Below are positions 42,501 through 48,277 of a DNA stretch of 64,000 bases, one piece after another. The notes under the pieces were generated by a model. It was not told the origin of the DNA, searched no databases, and saw nothing but the letters and a program-made list of their open reading frames with translations. How positions within the stretch are numbered: the stretch's first letter is position 1; every line of letters starts with the position of its first letter. The DNA is from Apostichopus japonicus (lineage: Eukaryota > Echinodermata > Holothuroidea > Aspidochirotida > Stichopodidae): NCBI RefSeq assembly GCF_037975245.1, contig NC_092581.1:5795501-5859500 (forward strand), in the 5' to 3' direction. The translations under genes and the position numbers were made by a program.

Positions 42501-45500
42501 GAACAGTGCTACAGGAACACATGCGACGCCTCTCTGAGCCAGGAGAGGAATGAAGCATGTGCACTTCAAAATACGCAAGTATACATCGATTACGTAATTG
42601 TGCATCGATTACATAAGTATGCAAATCGAGGCGGATAAGAAAGGCAACTAGTAAATGGGCAGTACTGACCTCTGCCCGACCTCGACCAAGCGGAAATTTC
42701 CATTTGGTCACGCTAAGCAGATAGCACACATCGGCAACGATGAAAGAGGTTATAGTCAGATGCCCCTCAGTCTGTCTAGGAGGTTATAGTCAGATGCCCC
42801 TCCATGAAACTAGGAGGTCATTGTCATATGCCACCAGTTTGGCTAGAAGGTCAAAGTCAGATGCCCCTCAGTCTGTCTAGGAGGTTAGTCAGATGCCCCT
42901 CAGTATGGCTAGGAGGTCATAGTCAGATGCCCCTCAGTCTGTCTAGGAGGTCATAGTCAGATGCCCCTCAGTCTGTCTAGGAGGTTAGTCAGATGCCCCT
43001 CAGTCTGTCTAGGAGGTTATAGTCAGATGCCCCTCAGTCTGTCTAGGAGGTCATAGTCAGATGCCCCTCAGTCTGTCTAGGAGGTCATAGTCAGATGCCC
43101 CTCAGTTTGTCTAGGAGGTCATAGTCAGATGCCCCTCAGTATGGCTAGGAGGTCATAGTCAGATGCCCCTCTGTGTCTAGGTCATAGTCAGATACCCCTC
43201 AGTCTGTCTAGGAGGTAATAGTCAGATGCCCCTCAGTGTGTCTAGGAGGTCATAGTCAGATGCCCTTCAGTATGGCTAGGAGGTTATAGTCAGATGCCCC
43301 TCAGTGTGTCTAGGAGGTCATAGTCAGATGCCCCTCAGTGTGTCTAGGAGGTCATAGATGCCCCTCAGTGTGTCTAGGAGGTCATAGTCAGATACCCCTC
43401 AGTCTGTCTAGGAGGTTATAGTCAGATGCCCCTCAGTGTGTCTAGGAGATCATAGTCAGATGCCCCTCAGTCTGTCTACTGTAGGAGGTCATAGTCAGAT
43501 ACCCCTCAGTCTGTCTAGGAGGTCATAGTCAGATACCCCTCAGTCTGTCTAGGTCATAGTCAGATACCCCTTAGTCTGTCTAGGAGGTTATAGTCAGATG
43601 CCCCTCAGTCTGTCTAGGAGATCATAGTCAGATGCCCCTCAGTCTGTCCAGGAGATCATAGTCAGATGCCCCTATCTGTCTAGGAGGTCATAGTCAGATG
43701 CCCATCAGTCTGTCTAGGAGGTCATAGTCAGATGCCCATCAGTCTGTCTAGGAGGTTATAGTCAGATGCCCATCAGTCTGTCTAGGTCATAGTCAGATGC
43801 CCATCAGTCTGTCTAGGAGGTTATAGTCAGATGCCCCTCAGTGTGTCTAGGAGGTCATAGTCAGATGCCCATCAGTCTGTCTAGGAGGTTATAGTCAGAT
43901 GCCCATCAGTCTGTCAAGGAGGTTATAGTCAGATGCCCCTCAGTGTGTCTAGGAGGTCATAGTCAGATGCCCCTCAGTCTGTCTAGGAGGTTATAGTCAG
44001 ATGCCCATCAGTCTGTCTAGGAGGTTATAGTCAGATGCCCATCAGTCTGTCTAGGAGGTTATAGTCAGATGCCCCTCAGTGTGTCTAGGATGTCATAATC
44101 AAATGCCCCTCAGTGTGTCTAGGAGGTTATAGTCAGATGCCCATCAGTCTGTCTAGGAGGTTATAGTCAGATGCCCCTCCATGAAACTAGGAGGTCATAG
44201 TCAGATGCCCCTCAGTCTGTCTAGGAGGTCATAGTCAGATGCCCCTCAGTTTGTCTAGGAGGTCATAGTCAGATGCCCCTCAGTATGGCTAGGAGGTCAT
44301 AGTCAGATGCCCCTCTGTGTCTAGGTCATAGTCAGATACCCCTCAGTCTGTCTAGGAGGTAATAGTCAGATGCCCCTCAGTGTGTCTAGGAGGTCATAGT
44401 CAGATGCCCTTCAGTATGGCTAGGAGGTTATAGTCAGATGCCCCTCAGTGTGTCTAGGAGGTCATAGTCAGATGCCCCTCAGTGTGTCTAGGAGGTCATA
44501 GATGCCCCTCAGTGTGTCTAGAAGGTCATAGTCAGATACCCCTCAGTCTGTCTAGGAGGTTATAGTCAGATGCCCCTCAGTGTGTCTAGGAGATCATAGT
44601 CAGATGCCCCTCAGTCTGTCTACTGTAGGAGGTCATAGTCAGATACCCCTCAGTCTGTCTAGGAGGTCATAGTCAGATACCCCTCAGTCTGTCTAGGTCA
44701 TAGTCAGATACCCCTTAGTCTGTCTAGGAGGTTATAGTCAGATGCCCCTCAGTCTGTCTAGGAGATCATAGTCAGATGCCCCTCAGTCTGTCTAGGAGAT
44801 CATAGTCAGATGCCCATCAGTCTGTCTAGGAGGTCATAGTCAGATGCCCATCAGTCTGTCTAGGAGGTCATAGTCAGATGCCCATCAGTCTGTCTAGGAG
44901 GTTATAGTCAGATGCCCATCAGTCTGTCTAGGTCATAGTCAGATGCCCATCAGTCTGTCTAGGAGGTTATAGTCAGATGCCCCTCAGTGTGTCTAGGAGG
45001 TCATAGTCAGATGCCCATCAGTCTGTCTAGGAGGTTATAGTCAGATGCCCATCAGTCTGTCAAGGAGGTTATAGTCAGATGCCCCTCAGTGTGTCTAGGA
45101 GGTCATAGTCAGATGCCCCTCAGTCTGTCTAGGAGGTTATAGTCAGATGCCCATCAGTCTGTCTAGGAGGTTATAGTCAGATGCCCATCAGTCTGTCTAG
45201 GAGGTTATAGTCAGATGCCCCTCAGTGTGTCTAGGATGTCATAGTCAGATGCCCATCAGTCTGTCTAGGTCATAGTCAGATGCCCATCAGTCTGTCTAGG
45301 AGGTTATAGTCAGATGCCCCTCAGTGTGTCTAGGAGGTCATAGTCAGATGCCCCTCAGTCTGTCTAGGAGGTCATAGTCAGATGCCCATCAGTCTGTCTA
45401 GGAGGTTATAGTCAGATGCCCATCAGTCTGTCTAGGAGGTTATAGTCAGATAACCCCTCAGTCTGTCTTGGAGGTCATAATGTTAGTATTAATATACTCC

Positions 45501-48277
45501 AATATAGAAACTATTGCATCCCATATTTTTTAATGTTATGTTTAAAGTTGTTGTGAAACTCTCAAAATTGTATTTCTTTTGTGAACTAACTGGTCTAGGA
45601 TTAAACAGATTATGTTTATTCAAGACAGTGTTGCGACCTTACAGTCAAGGTACAACAAAGGAGTTTAGCTACCAAGCAGGAGACCTTCAGTTGACTGTTT
45701 AAAATTAGCATATGCAGATGCAAATCTCTTTAGAATGATCCAACCATGTTGCCACCATGTTAACATAGTAGTGTAGATGTGCATAAGTTATGTATTTGTG
45801 ACATCATCAAGAGGGACTCTAAATCTAGTGAACAGTTCTGAGGAGTTTTAGTGGAGTCAGCCGTTTTATTTATTTAATATGAATTTGATGTCCTGTACTG
45901 GTGGGAGAAGCGAATGTTAACAACATTCCAATGTAGGATATTTTATGACTGCTACAAATGTTTTCATCTACTCTCCAACAGCTACCTCTTACCAGACAAA
46001 ACCAAACATGGCAAACAGAAAACTACAGTCAAGAGGAATACCTGCAACCCTAAATGGACGGACATTATTAAATTTGAGAATGTGACCCGGGATAGTCTAC
46101 TGGAGAGATGCTTGGAAGTTACTGTATGGGACTTTGACTCTGTTGGATCCAATTCTCTGATGGGTGGAGTCAGATTGGGTCTTGGATCAGGTCAGCCAAC
46201 AAAATGTTGAATTAACAATCGTTCTCTTTGTGGCTTTGAAGAGTTCATAAGAGAATATCAAATGTAAAATGTAGTTATAGAAGAACAACTTGGTAGCTTG
46301 GTGTTGAAACGTGATAATTTAACATTGTGCTGTATGCAAATGTATGCAAATATGTTTTGTACTGCTGTTATGTAAGTTGCAACAATGACCAGGGATTTAT
46401 GCACTTCATCAGTTGGCTGTAGTTACTATTAAGGTGAAGGGATTGTTAATTAACCGCAGGGAGTGTTAATTAACCGCAGGGAGTGTCAATTAACCGCAGG
46501 GAGTGTTAAGTTGCAGCTATCAAAGTGTGTAAGTACTGACCAATGATACATTGTATAGGTGATACATAACATAGCTACATAACATACAGTTCACCAGTTG
46601 TAGCTATCAAAGTGTGTTAGCACTGAGCAATTATACATTGTTATAGGTTAAACATAACATAGCTACATAACATACAGCTCACTAGTTGCAGCTATCAAAG
46701 TGTGTAAGCACTGAGCAATTATACATTGTTATAGGTTATACATAACATACAGCTCACTAAGCTATCAAAGTGTGTAAGTACTGAGCTAATTATACATGTT
46801 TATAGGTGATACATAACATAGCTACATAACATACCACTCACCAGTTGCATCTATCAAAGTGTGTAAGTACTGAGCTAATTATACATGTTTATAGGTGATA
46901 CATAACATAGCTACATAACATACCACTCACCAGTTGCATCTATCAAAGTGTGTAAGCACTGAGCAATTATACATTGTTATAGGTTAAACATAACATAGCT
47001 ACATAACATACAGCTCACTAGTTGCAGCTATCAAAGCGTGTAAGCACTGAGCAATTATACATTGTTATAGGTTATACATAACATAGGTACATAACATACA
47101 ACTCACTAAGCTATCAAAGTGTGTAAGTACTGAGCTAATTATACATGTTTATAGGTTATACATAACACAGCTACATAACATACCACTCACCAGTTGCAGC
47201 TATCAAAGTGTGTAATACTGAGCAATTATACATTGTTATAGGTTAAACATAACATAGCTACATAACATACAGCTCACTAGTTGCAGCTATCAAAGTGTGT
47301 AAGCACTGAGCAATAATACATTGTTATAGGTTATACATAACATAGGTACATAGCATACAGCTCACTAAGCTATCAAAGTGTGTAAGTACTGAGCAATTAT
47401 ACATTGTTATACTGTAGGTTATACATAACATAGCTACATAACATACATACATAACATACGTGTTATATATAACATAGCTAATTGAGACAAAAAATGGAGG
47501 CACAAGCATTTTTAGTACACATATTTACTCTTAGGAGAGTTATGCAATAAACCATGGGCATTGTAGTGTTCATAGCTATTGTGGGGTGTGGGGGGGTGGG
47601 GGACAAAATGCATGAGTGATGGTTGCCCTTGATCGAGTAAAGAAAGTGTTTGGGAGAAGCCACATGTACCAATACAAACTATGAGTGGGTGTAAGTATCG
47701 TACAGCCATTTAACCCCCCTCCCAGCCTCTCCCCCTTCCCCCCTCACACTGTGCTACTTCAGTCAAGTACTGTGGTTAGATTGCAGTGTATTGTATAATG
47801 TTTCGCCTTGTTTATATCTCATTACAGGCAAGTCATATGGTAAGGCTGTGGACTGGATGGACTCGAGTGGTAAAGAGGTATCTGTCTGGAGGGAAATGCT
47901 GAAACATCCCAACCACTGGGTGGAAACAACCATGACCCTCCGTGGAAATGTTGGCAAGGCAAAGAAATAAAACATCCCATCCAAGCTGTATGTAAGGAGT
48001 TTGTGGTGAGGTACCTTATAAGGAAGTAGTGGTGAGGTACCTTATAAGGAGTTTGTGGTGAGGTACCTTATAAGGAGGTTATGGTGAGGTACCTCATAAG
48101 GAAGTTGTGGTGAGGTACCTTATAAGGAGGTTGTGGTGAGGTACCTTATAAGGAGGTTGTGGTGAGGTACCTTGGTTTTGGGACAAGAAAGATGTCGCAG
48201 TATAAAGCATAAAGCAACCACATAGGCTGATCATTGAAGAATGGCTGACATTATCTGAATTCTCTGAACCCAATAAA
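1..48277 (+). CDS. Synaptotagmin-like protein (Slp/SYTL, bitesize-type) gene, 5'-partial, 13 exons
   Basis: This entry spans the whole gene; the exons are listed separately. The product joins a FYVE-related zinc finger flanked by Slp homology (SHD) segments to two C-terminal C2 domains, the defining Slp layout. Slp proteins bind GTP-Rab27 through the SHD and membranes or phosphoinositides through C2 domains, and help dock secretory vesicles or organise apical membrane. The joined reading frame is open through all twelve introns: donor/acceptor phases are 2, 2, 2, 1, 1, 0, 0, 0, 2, 0, 2, 1. It ends at TAA 47968-47970, with an AATAAA at 48272. About 1,469 codons are inside the window, longer than vertebrate Slp4/5 and closer to long bitesize isoforms. 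The family assignment is strong; the subfamily (Slp4/5 versus bitesize) is inference, so no symbol is given. Confidence 0.88.
180..281 (+). repeat. Coding GAT/GAG trinucleotide tract (poly-Asp/poly-Glu)
   Basis: A run of GAT codons passes into an almost pure GAG run. It lies in the open frame of exon A, so it encodes poly-Asp then poly-Glu. A near-perfect trinucleotide run of this kind is prone to length polymorphism; length changes in threes would be tolerated. Acidic runs are common in the linkers of this protein (compare exons F and H). Confidence 0.85.
602..3740 (+). repeat. Minisatellite 1, about 42-46-bp unit (intron 1)
   Basis: Roughly fifty tandem units of the type 'gtatcagcagtgactggata' followed by 'gaattgtaacttaatactt'. 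One partial unit (602-653) lies left of a hAT-type insertion and the rest run from 1498 to 3740. Between about 1680 and 2640 the units form a longer repeating block with recurring variants ('accagggactgg', 'acttgtaactagtttatc'), so expansion proceeded partly by blocks of several units. No coding sense is seen. Confidence 0.92.
654..1497 (+). mobile_element. Non-autonomous hAT-type element, 844 bp (family 1, copy 1)
   Basis: The ends are terminal inverted repeats beginning TAGGGATGCACCGGAT and finishing ATCCGGTGCATCCCTA. It is flanked by an 8-bp duplication GACTGGAT (646-653 and 1498-1505), as expected for hAT transposition. Both ends contain several copies of the palindromic ATCCGGCCGGAT-type motif, plausible subterminal transposase-binding repeats. 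The interior is A+T-rich with no transposase frame. A second, shorter copy in the opposite orientation is at 58873-59407. Confidence 0.87.
5641..6054 (+). repeat. Tandem duplication, about 212-bp unit
   Basis: Two adjacent diverged copies. Shared landmarks include 'taatagtatttttgtc', 'ggcagtc(g/t)tgcattacagg' and 'gaaagaacgtgccattcatc'; the first landmark recurs 212 bp apart (5659 and 5871). It has no coding potential and is a simple local duplication within intron 1. Confidence 0.8.
7290..7420 (-). mobile_element. Degenerate tRNA-derived SINE-like remnant
   Basis: Read on the minus strand, a T-arm-like GGTTCAAATCC is followed by 'CATTCTAACCATAAATTTC'. This matches the downstream part of the better preserved copy at 20745-20830 (TTGAATCCAGTTCTATCCATAAATTTTC). 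The D-arm side is badly decayed. The call rests on this shared 3' piece. Confidence 0.4.
8885..10470 (+). repeat. Minisatellite 2, about 103-108-bp unit with an internal hairpin (intron 1)
   Basis: About fifteen tandem units, each containing 'atggaggtctttgtagtgat', 'cacctgcacacagctataca' and 'ttttaaataccttta'. Each unit has an inverted repeat GTGATATT - ACTACAC - AATATCAC (8-bp stem, 7-nt loop), largely kept between units. Later units (from about 9740) are 108 bp, so some frames stay open for more than 100 codons; these are periodic artefacts of the array. Confidence 0.92.
10471..12599 (+). other. Intron 1, non-repetitive stretch with one foldback
   Basis: Apart from the foldback at 10931-11351 this is ordinary A+T-rich intronic DNA. 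An in-frame Glu/Leu-rich stretch near 11085-11158 ends in a stop with no donor and is not an exon. Confidence 0.5.
10931..11351. repeat. Foldback (inverted-repeat) element, about 420 bp
   Basis: The ends ACTCAGGGTT (10931) and AACCCTGAGT (to 11351) are exact inverted repeats. Imperfect inner complementarity continues for about 80 bp each side (left 'atactgggaaatattagg' against right 'cctggtattttcccagtat'). No transposase and no clear target duplication were found, so it is either a decayed MITE or a local foldback. Confidence 0.55.
12600..13740 (+). repeat. Minisatellite 3, about 70-72-bp unit (intron 1)
   Basis: Diverged units at the left sharpen into near-identical units from about 13130 to 13610. 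Typical pieces are 'gtgccatgtgattgtccatc' and 'tctatacaatgtgtttgtct'. The array stops about 50 bp before the acceptor of exon B and supplies much of the pyrimidine-rich DNA upstream of it. The long plus-strand frames here have low complexity and repeat with the unit, so they are not genes. Confidence 0.85.
13789..14013 (+). CDS. Slp gene exon B: SHD1 end and FYVE-related zinc finger
   Basis: The acceptor tctacag precedes 13789; the donor TT|gtaagt follows 14013, phase 2. The exon encodes the end of the SHD1 helix (KLKSELHQLRKEG) and a complete Rab-effector zinc finger with four CxxC pairs: CHRC, CSKC, CNDC and CTVC. This is the eight-cysteine, two-zinc finger found in Slp3-5, Slac2 and rabphilin. 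It sits between SHD1 and SHD2 and stabilises Rab27 binding. The basic/aromatic segment GKKWLC before the last pair is typical. This exon, together with the C2 exons, makes the family call secure. Confidence 0.93.
14095..14410 (+). repeat. Tandem repeat, about 75-bp unit (intron 2)
   Basis: Four to five units with the landmarks 'tggaccaaacatggcaattc', 'gtgctctagagttactcctt' and 'cccagatgtaccagatc'. It starts about 80 bp after the exon B donor. The rest of intron 2 (14411-15054) shows nothing notable. Confidence 0.85.
15055..15303 (+). CDS. Slp gene exon C: SHD2 and start of acidic linker
   Basis: Acceptor catttcag precedes 15055 and donor GGAAG|gttggt follows 15303 (phase 2). The first residues, QIKLGSPNWIGEKA, align with the SHD2 motif of Slp4/5 (pattern 'KxxGxWF'), here with Asn-Trp-Ile in place of the usual Asp-Trp-Phe. 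A later piece GSQLIKVSLE matches the conserved stretch that ends the Slp4 SHD2 region. After that the sequence turns acidic and Ser/Tyr-rich (YYEDDLSYTDEESESYGSEE), starting the long linker. The Trp of SHD2 is the residue that packs on Rab27 in family members (known for the family, not shown here). Confidence 0.9.
15288..15600 (+). repeat. About 65-bp tandem repeat containing the end and donor of exon C
   Basis: Four to five units, each carrying a version of 'aaatcacctggaaggttggt' followed by 'tagcttaatctgtgtttgtt'. The first unit is the real exon end and donor (15290-15310). Later units reproduce the same exon tail and, in places, a 'tcaatctag' acceptor-like end just before it. The array therefore copies a splice donor into the intron several times. 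Confidence 0.85.
15669..15721 (+). CDS. Slp gene exon D: short linker exon
   Basis: Acceptor cttttcag precedes 15669 and donor CTTAG|gtaagac follows 15721 (phase 1). It completes an Arg codon and encodes RNVTFDSPLRQSAVPSDL, a Ser/Pro-rich linker with no recognisable domain. Its end phase fits both exon E (19047) and exon F (27228), which permits skipping of exon E. Confidence 0.8.
15722..19046 (+). other. Intron 4, about 3.3 kb
   Basis: No exon is recognised. The strand has a dense G-run at 18503-18531 and otherwise ordinary A+T-rich DNA. Open frames near 17845-18370 and 18469-18890 lack flanking splice logic and resemble nothing known to me. Confidence 0.5.
18503..18531 (+). other. Potential G-quadruplex tract
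   Basis: At least five runs of three to seven G separated by single T or A bases. It meets the usual G4 pattern on the sense strand within intron 4, about 500 bp before exon E. Whether it folds or acts is unknown. Confidence 0.6.
19047..20362 (+). CDS. Slp gene exon E: long linker exon / alternative terminal exon
   Basis: Acceptor ttggtctag precedes 19047; the preceding G gives GGT and the frame runs 438 codons to TAA 20360-20362. The protein has no known domain: acidic Ser-rich clusters (EEDEEEADSGSDLDSAE), a hydrophobic-aromatic stretch (VEEAFIYYTEE), a basic patch (KRPPHRQRKLSCD) that could be a kinase site, and a predicted helical DDLDKKLTDNKNFIQALLQE. For the long isoform the only donor compatible with exon F is CAGA|gtgtgt after 20354 (phase 1), six bases before the stop codon. 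If unspliced, translation ends in TQSV. The length spliced in, 1308 bp, is a multiple of three. Coding status is very likely; use as a cassette or terminal exon is inference. Confidence 0.85.
20745..20830 (-). mobile_element. tRNA-Lys-derived SINE-like repeat
   Basis: On the minus strand a tRNA body is clear: A-box AGCTCAGTTGGTAGAGTGC, anticodon stem-loop CTGGG-TTTTTAA-CCCAG with anticodon TTT, and a T-arm TTTGAATCC. The acceptor halves do not pair and no intact 3' end is present, so this is not a functional tRNA-Lys gene but a tRNA-derived repeat. It continues into CTATCCATAAATTTTC, shared with a remnant near 7310. Confidence 0.7.
21108..21445 (+). repeat. Minisatellite 4, 10-11-bp unit (intron 5)
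   Basis: About thirty copies of a 'tacctactgta' unit and its variants 'taccttctgta' and 'tacctactgga', with a homogeneous block of 'ctgtatacctt' in the middle. Two frames stay open for about 100 codons because the unit contains no stop in those frames; they are artefacts. Confidence 0.92.
24177..24689 (+). repeat. Tandem duplication, about 263-bp unit (intron 5)
   Basis: Two adjacent copies starting 'agatttgggctgcatacc' at 24177 and 24440. Each contains 'caacatctttcttgtcaaat', 'aaccagtataaatagcaaat' and 'gaaagaaaccagaatgtgat'. It has no coding sense. Confidence 0.88.
27228..27388 (+). CDS. Slp gene exon F: acidic/Tyr-Pro linker
   Basis: Acceptor tccgtag precedes 27228 and donor GGAGAG|gtatca follows 27388 (phase 0). 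It encodes TVSEESEEEGSTSTVGRQGD, then a Tyr/Pro-rich piece (YPRPYPYPDEY), then DKQNVEADVHSNGE. No domain is recognised; it is interdomain linker. Its entry phase is 1, matching exon D (if exon E is skipped) or exon E spliced at 20354. Confidence 0.75.
27471..28077 (+). repeat. Minisatellite 5, 54-56-bp unit (intron 6)
   Basis: Eleven units with 'tagtgagggtgtcacataca' and 'ctcagtaaagtacactgtac'. The 54-bp units preserve frame, which explains open frames on both strands. It starts about 80 bp after the exon F donor. Confidence 0.93.
28294..28404 (+). CDS. Slp gene exon G: linker exon
   Basis: Acceptor ctctcctacag precedes 28294 and donor GATGCA|gtaagt follows 28404; both phases are 0 (37 codons). 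It encodes NGSYVPPARKQKQVVDTTPN and then LRGDEWEQMLNGRLKDA. The second half looks like an amphipathic helix; the first is basic. No domain is recognised. Strong splice sites and matching phase support it. Confidence 0.78.
29567..29605 (+). other. Potential G-quadruplex tract
   Basis: Repeated GGGG/GGGGG runs separated by single A or short TGGTGGA spacers on the sense strand, in intron 7 just before minisatellite 6. It satisfies a G4 pattern; function is unknown. Confidence 0.6.
29655..30305 (+). repeat. Minisatellite 6, 58-bp unit (intron 7)
   Basis: About eleven well conserved units: 'gtggcagcattgctgaagtg', 'aacctattgcagttaaatat' and 'tgcatctgctactgatag'. Variation is mostly single bases, so the array is probably young or homogenised. 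Confidence 0.93.
30540..30735. mobile_element. SINE-like repeat, truncated copy of the 60816 family
   Basis: Matches 60852-61030 almost throughout: 'gcggacaccctaacca', 'aaccggtaaggaaggtcgta', 'attccactgtaggc' and 'gaacaatactagttctg'. The tRNA-like T-arm half present at 60816 is missing here. Two dispersed copies show that it is an interspersed repeat. Confidence 0.75.
33185..34045 (+). repeat. Minisatellite 7, 70-bp unit with trimeric higher-order repeat (intron 7)
   Basis: About twelve units of 'gtgtctctaattgttgctgt', 'atgtagatattaatagcagt' and 'ggttgcttgtttgtattgat'. Unit variants (ending caatatt, cacta or caata) recur in the same order at 33391-33600 and 33601-33810, a 210-bp higher-order unit. 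Confidence 0.93.
35137..35874 (+). CDS. Slp gene exon H: long acidic Glu-rich linker
   Basis: Acceptor ctgccaacag precedes 35137 and donor AGAAAG|gtaaac follows 35874; both phases are 0 (246 codons). The protein is Glu/Asp/Gln-rich and low in hydrophobics, beginning SEEEEEEEVTKEFKS and ending with a Ser/Arg-rich, basic stretch (STMSRRDTGGALSKIKKDDF) just before the C2A entry exon. Charged helix-forming stretches (around RRLEEGKEGWKK, and EERIRQTEELAQEQVSKEED) may form single helices or coiled coil. No domain is recognised. If the donor is not used the frame stays open to a stop at 36298-36300, a possible intron-retention end. Confidence 0.82.
36445..36985 (+). repeat. Minisatellite 8, 66-bp unit (intron 8)
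   Basis: About eight units of 'accattagtcttgtaacagt', 'gtataggcattgatgcatgt' and 'aggctagtacagacatacta'. The 66-bp period keeps minus-strand frames open, which are not genes. Upstream, 36070-36200 has a few short 'ctactgtcaaat' repeats. Confidence 0.92.
38055..38665 (+). repeat. Minisatellite 9, 36-bp palindrome-bearing unit (intron 8)
   Basis: About seventeen units of 'actttacaatgtaaagaggt' plus 'aactatatatgtactc'. Each good unit contains CTTTACA-A-TGTAAAG, a 15-nt palindrome with one central base, so the array can form many small cruciforms or, as RNA, hairpins. Confidence 0.92.
39690..39945 (+). repeat. Imperfect tandem repeat, about 80-bp unit (intron 8)
   Basis: Three diverged copies containing 'ttagccaatcatattg', 'ctcattttcacctgaa' and 'gaaatgttttgcatatcctt'. 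It ends about 60 bp before the C2A entry exon acceptor. The rest of intron 8 (36990-38050, 38670-39690) shows no exon. Confidence 0.65.
40007..40185 (+). CDS. Slp gene exon I: start of C2A
   Basis: Acceptor ttggtttag precedes 40007 and donor AATCC|gtaagt follows 40185 (phase 2). The segment ASLASLYSNADE, then VTGDVNFGTSYNYKTNTFEV, is the standard Slp lead-in to C2A. It is followed by VKVLSCRDLVPVDAKRNRSNP, containing calcium loop 1. The first Asp is kept (PVD), but the second position is Asn (SNPY once joined to exon J), as in calcium-insensitive Slp C2A domains. Confidence 0.92.
40487..40751 (+). CDS. Slp gene exon J: core of C2A
   Basis: Acceptor catctgcag precedes 40487 and donor CAAAGG|gtattc follows 40751 (phase 0). 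It encodes YVKLYLLPDRSKQSKRKTSV, with the basic beta-4 strand that binds phosphoinositides in C2 domains, then NPVYSATLKY and VAVWHFDRFGHNLFLGE. In loop 3 the usual D-x-D...D pattern is H-F-D...N, so only one of the expected acidic ligands remains. Calcium-independent lipid binding is therefore the likely mode. The frame read past the donor continues to 40901 but has no C2 character. Confidence 0.94.
41075..41304 (+). CDS. Slp gene exon K: C2A-C2B linker and start of C2B
   Basis: Acceptor gtggttacag precedes 41075 and donor AAATG|gtaagg follows 41304 (phase 2). It encodes RKSTSALTYTGDVLVAVMYE, an insertion rich in charged residues (EDEEKDKSGRYHKGKKNRA), and then GGTLHVHIKEAKNLVGMKLG, the first strands of C2B. 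In loop 1 the GGSSSPVCK stretch has Ser where C2B domains normally carry Asp. The insertion before GGTLHVH is longer than in vertebrate Slp proteins. Confidence 0.93.
41405..45475 (+). repeat. Minisatellite 10, about 34-bp unit, about 4 kb (intron inside C2B)
   Basis: Roughly a hundred units of 'cagtctgtctaggaggtcat' plus 'agtcagatgcccct', with variants (gtgtgtctag, gttatag, gcccatcag). A block of about 1.14 kb is duplicated: rare variants recur 1144-1146 bp apart (tactgtagg at 43477 and 44621; ctgtcaagga at 43911 and 45057). A second variant block around 'ctccatgaaactagg' recurs near 41600, 41940, 42790 and 44170. A solo-LTR-like element interrupts the array at 42092-42745. Confidence 0.94.
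42092..42745 (-). mobile_element. Probable solo LTR, 654 bp, inserted in minisatellite 10
   Basis: Unique sequence interrupts the 34-bp array and is flanked by a 5-bp duplication GAGGT (42087-42091 and 42746-42750). On the minus strand it carries a TATAAAG (42489-42495), an AATAAA (42148-42153) about 55 bases before its end, and finishes in TGACA. This is the promoter/poly(A) order of an LTR. The minus-strand start TTTCATCG lacks the usual TG, so the class is uncertain; no internal retroelement genes are present. Confidence 0.55.
45982..46190 (+). CDS. Slp gene exon L: core of C2B
   Basis: Acceptor ctctccaacag precedes 45982 and donor GATCAG|gtcagc follows 46190 (phase 1). It encodes YLLPDKTKHGKQKTTVKRNT, then CNPKWTDIIKFENVTRDSL, then LEVTVWDFDSVGSNSLMGGV and RLGLGSG. 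The KxKT(T/S)VK...NPxW pattern and the GGVRLGLGSG end are diagnostic of Slp C2B. Loop 3 keeps D-F-D but has Asn at the next acidic site. The intron before it holds the 4-kb minisatellite, so splicing must bridge about 4.7 kb inside one domain. Confidence 0.94.
46440..47480 (+). repeat. Minisatellite 11, about 85-90-bp unit (last intron)
   Basis: After three copies of a 20-bp 'gggagtgttaattaaccgca' unit (46440-46505), about ten units contain 'gctatcaaagtgtgtaagca', 'ctgagcaattatacattgtt' and 'acataacatagctacataac'. Unit types with and without a 'gctacataacatac' segment alternate. Confidence 0.9.
47828..47970 (+). CDS. Slp gene exon M: C-terminal exon with stop
   Basis: Acceptor ctcattacag precedes 47828; TAA is at 47968-47970. 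It encodes KSYGKAVDWMDSSGKEVSVW and then REMLKHPNHWVETTMTLRGN, ending VGKAKK. The pattern 'W..ML..PN.WVE..L.LR' is the conserved end of Slp C2B domains, closing the last helix and strand. This fixes the true 3' end of the coding sequence. Confidence 0.93.

Noticed and set aside
41405-45475. Could the regular 34-bp array be a CRISPR?
   Set aside because: Units abut directly with no unique spacers, unit variants drift and form block duplications, and the context is an animal intron.
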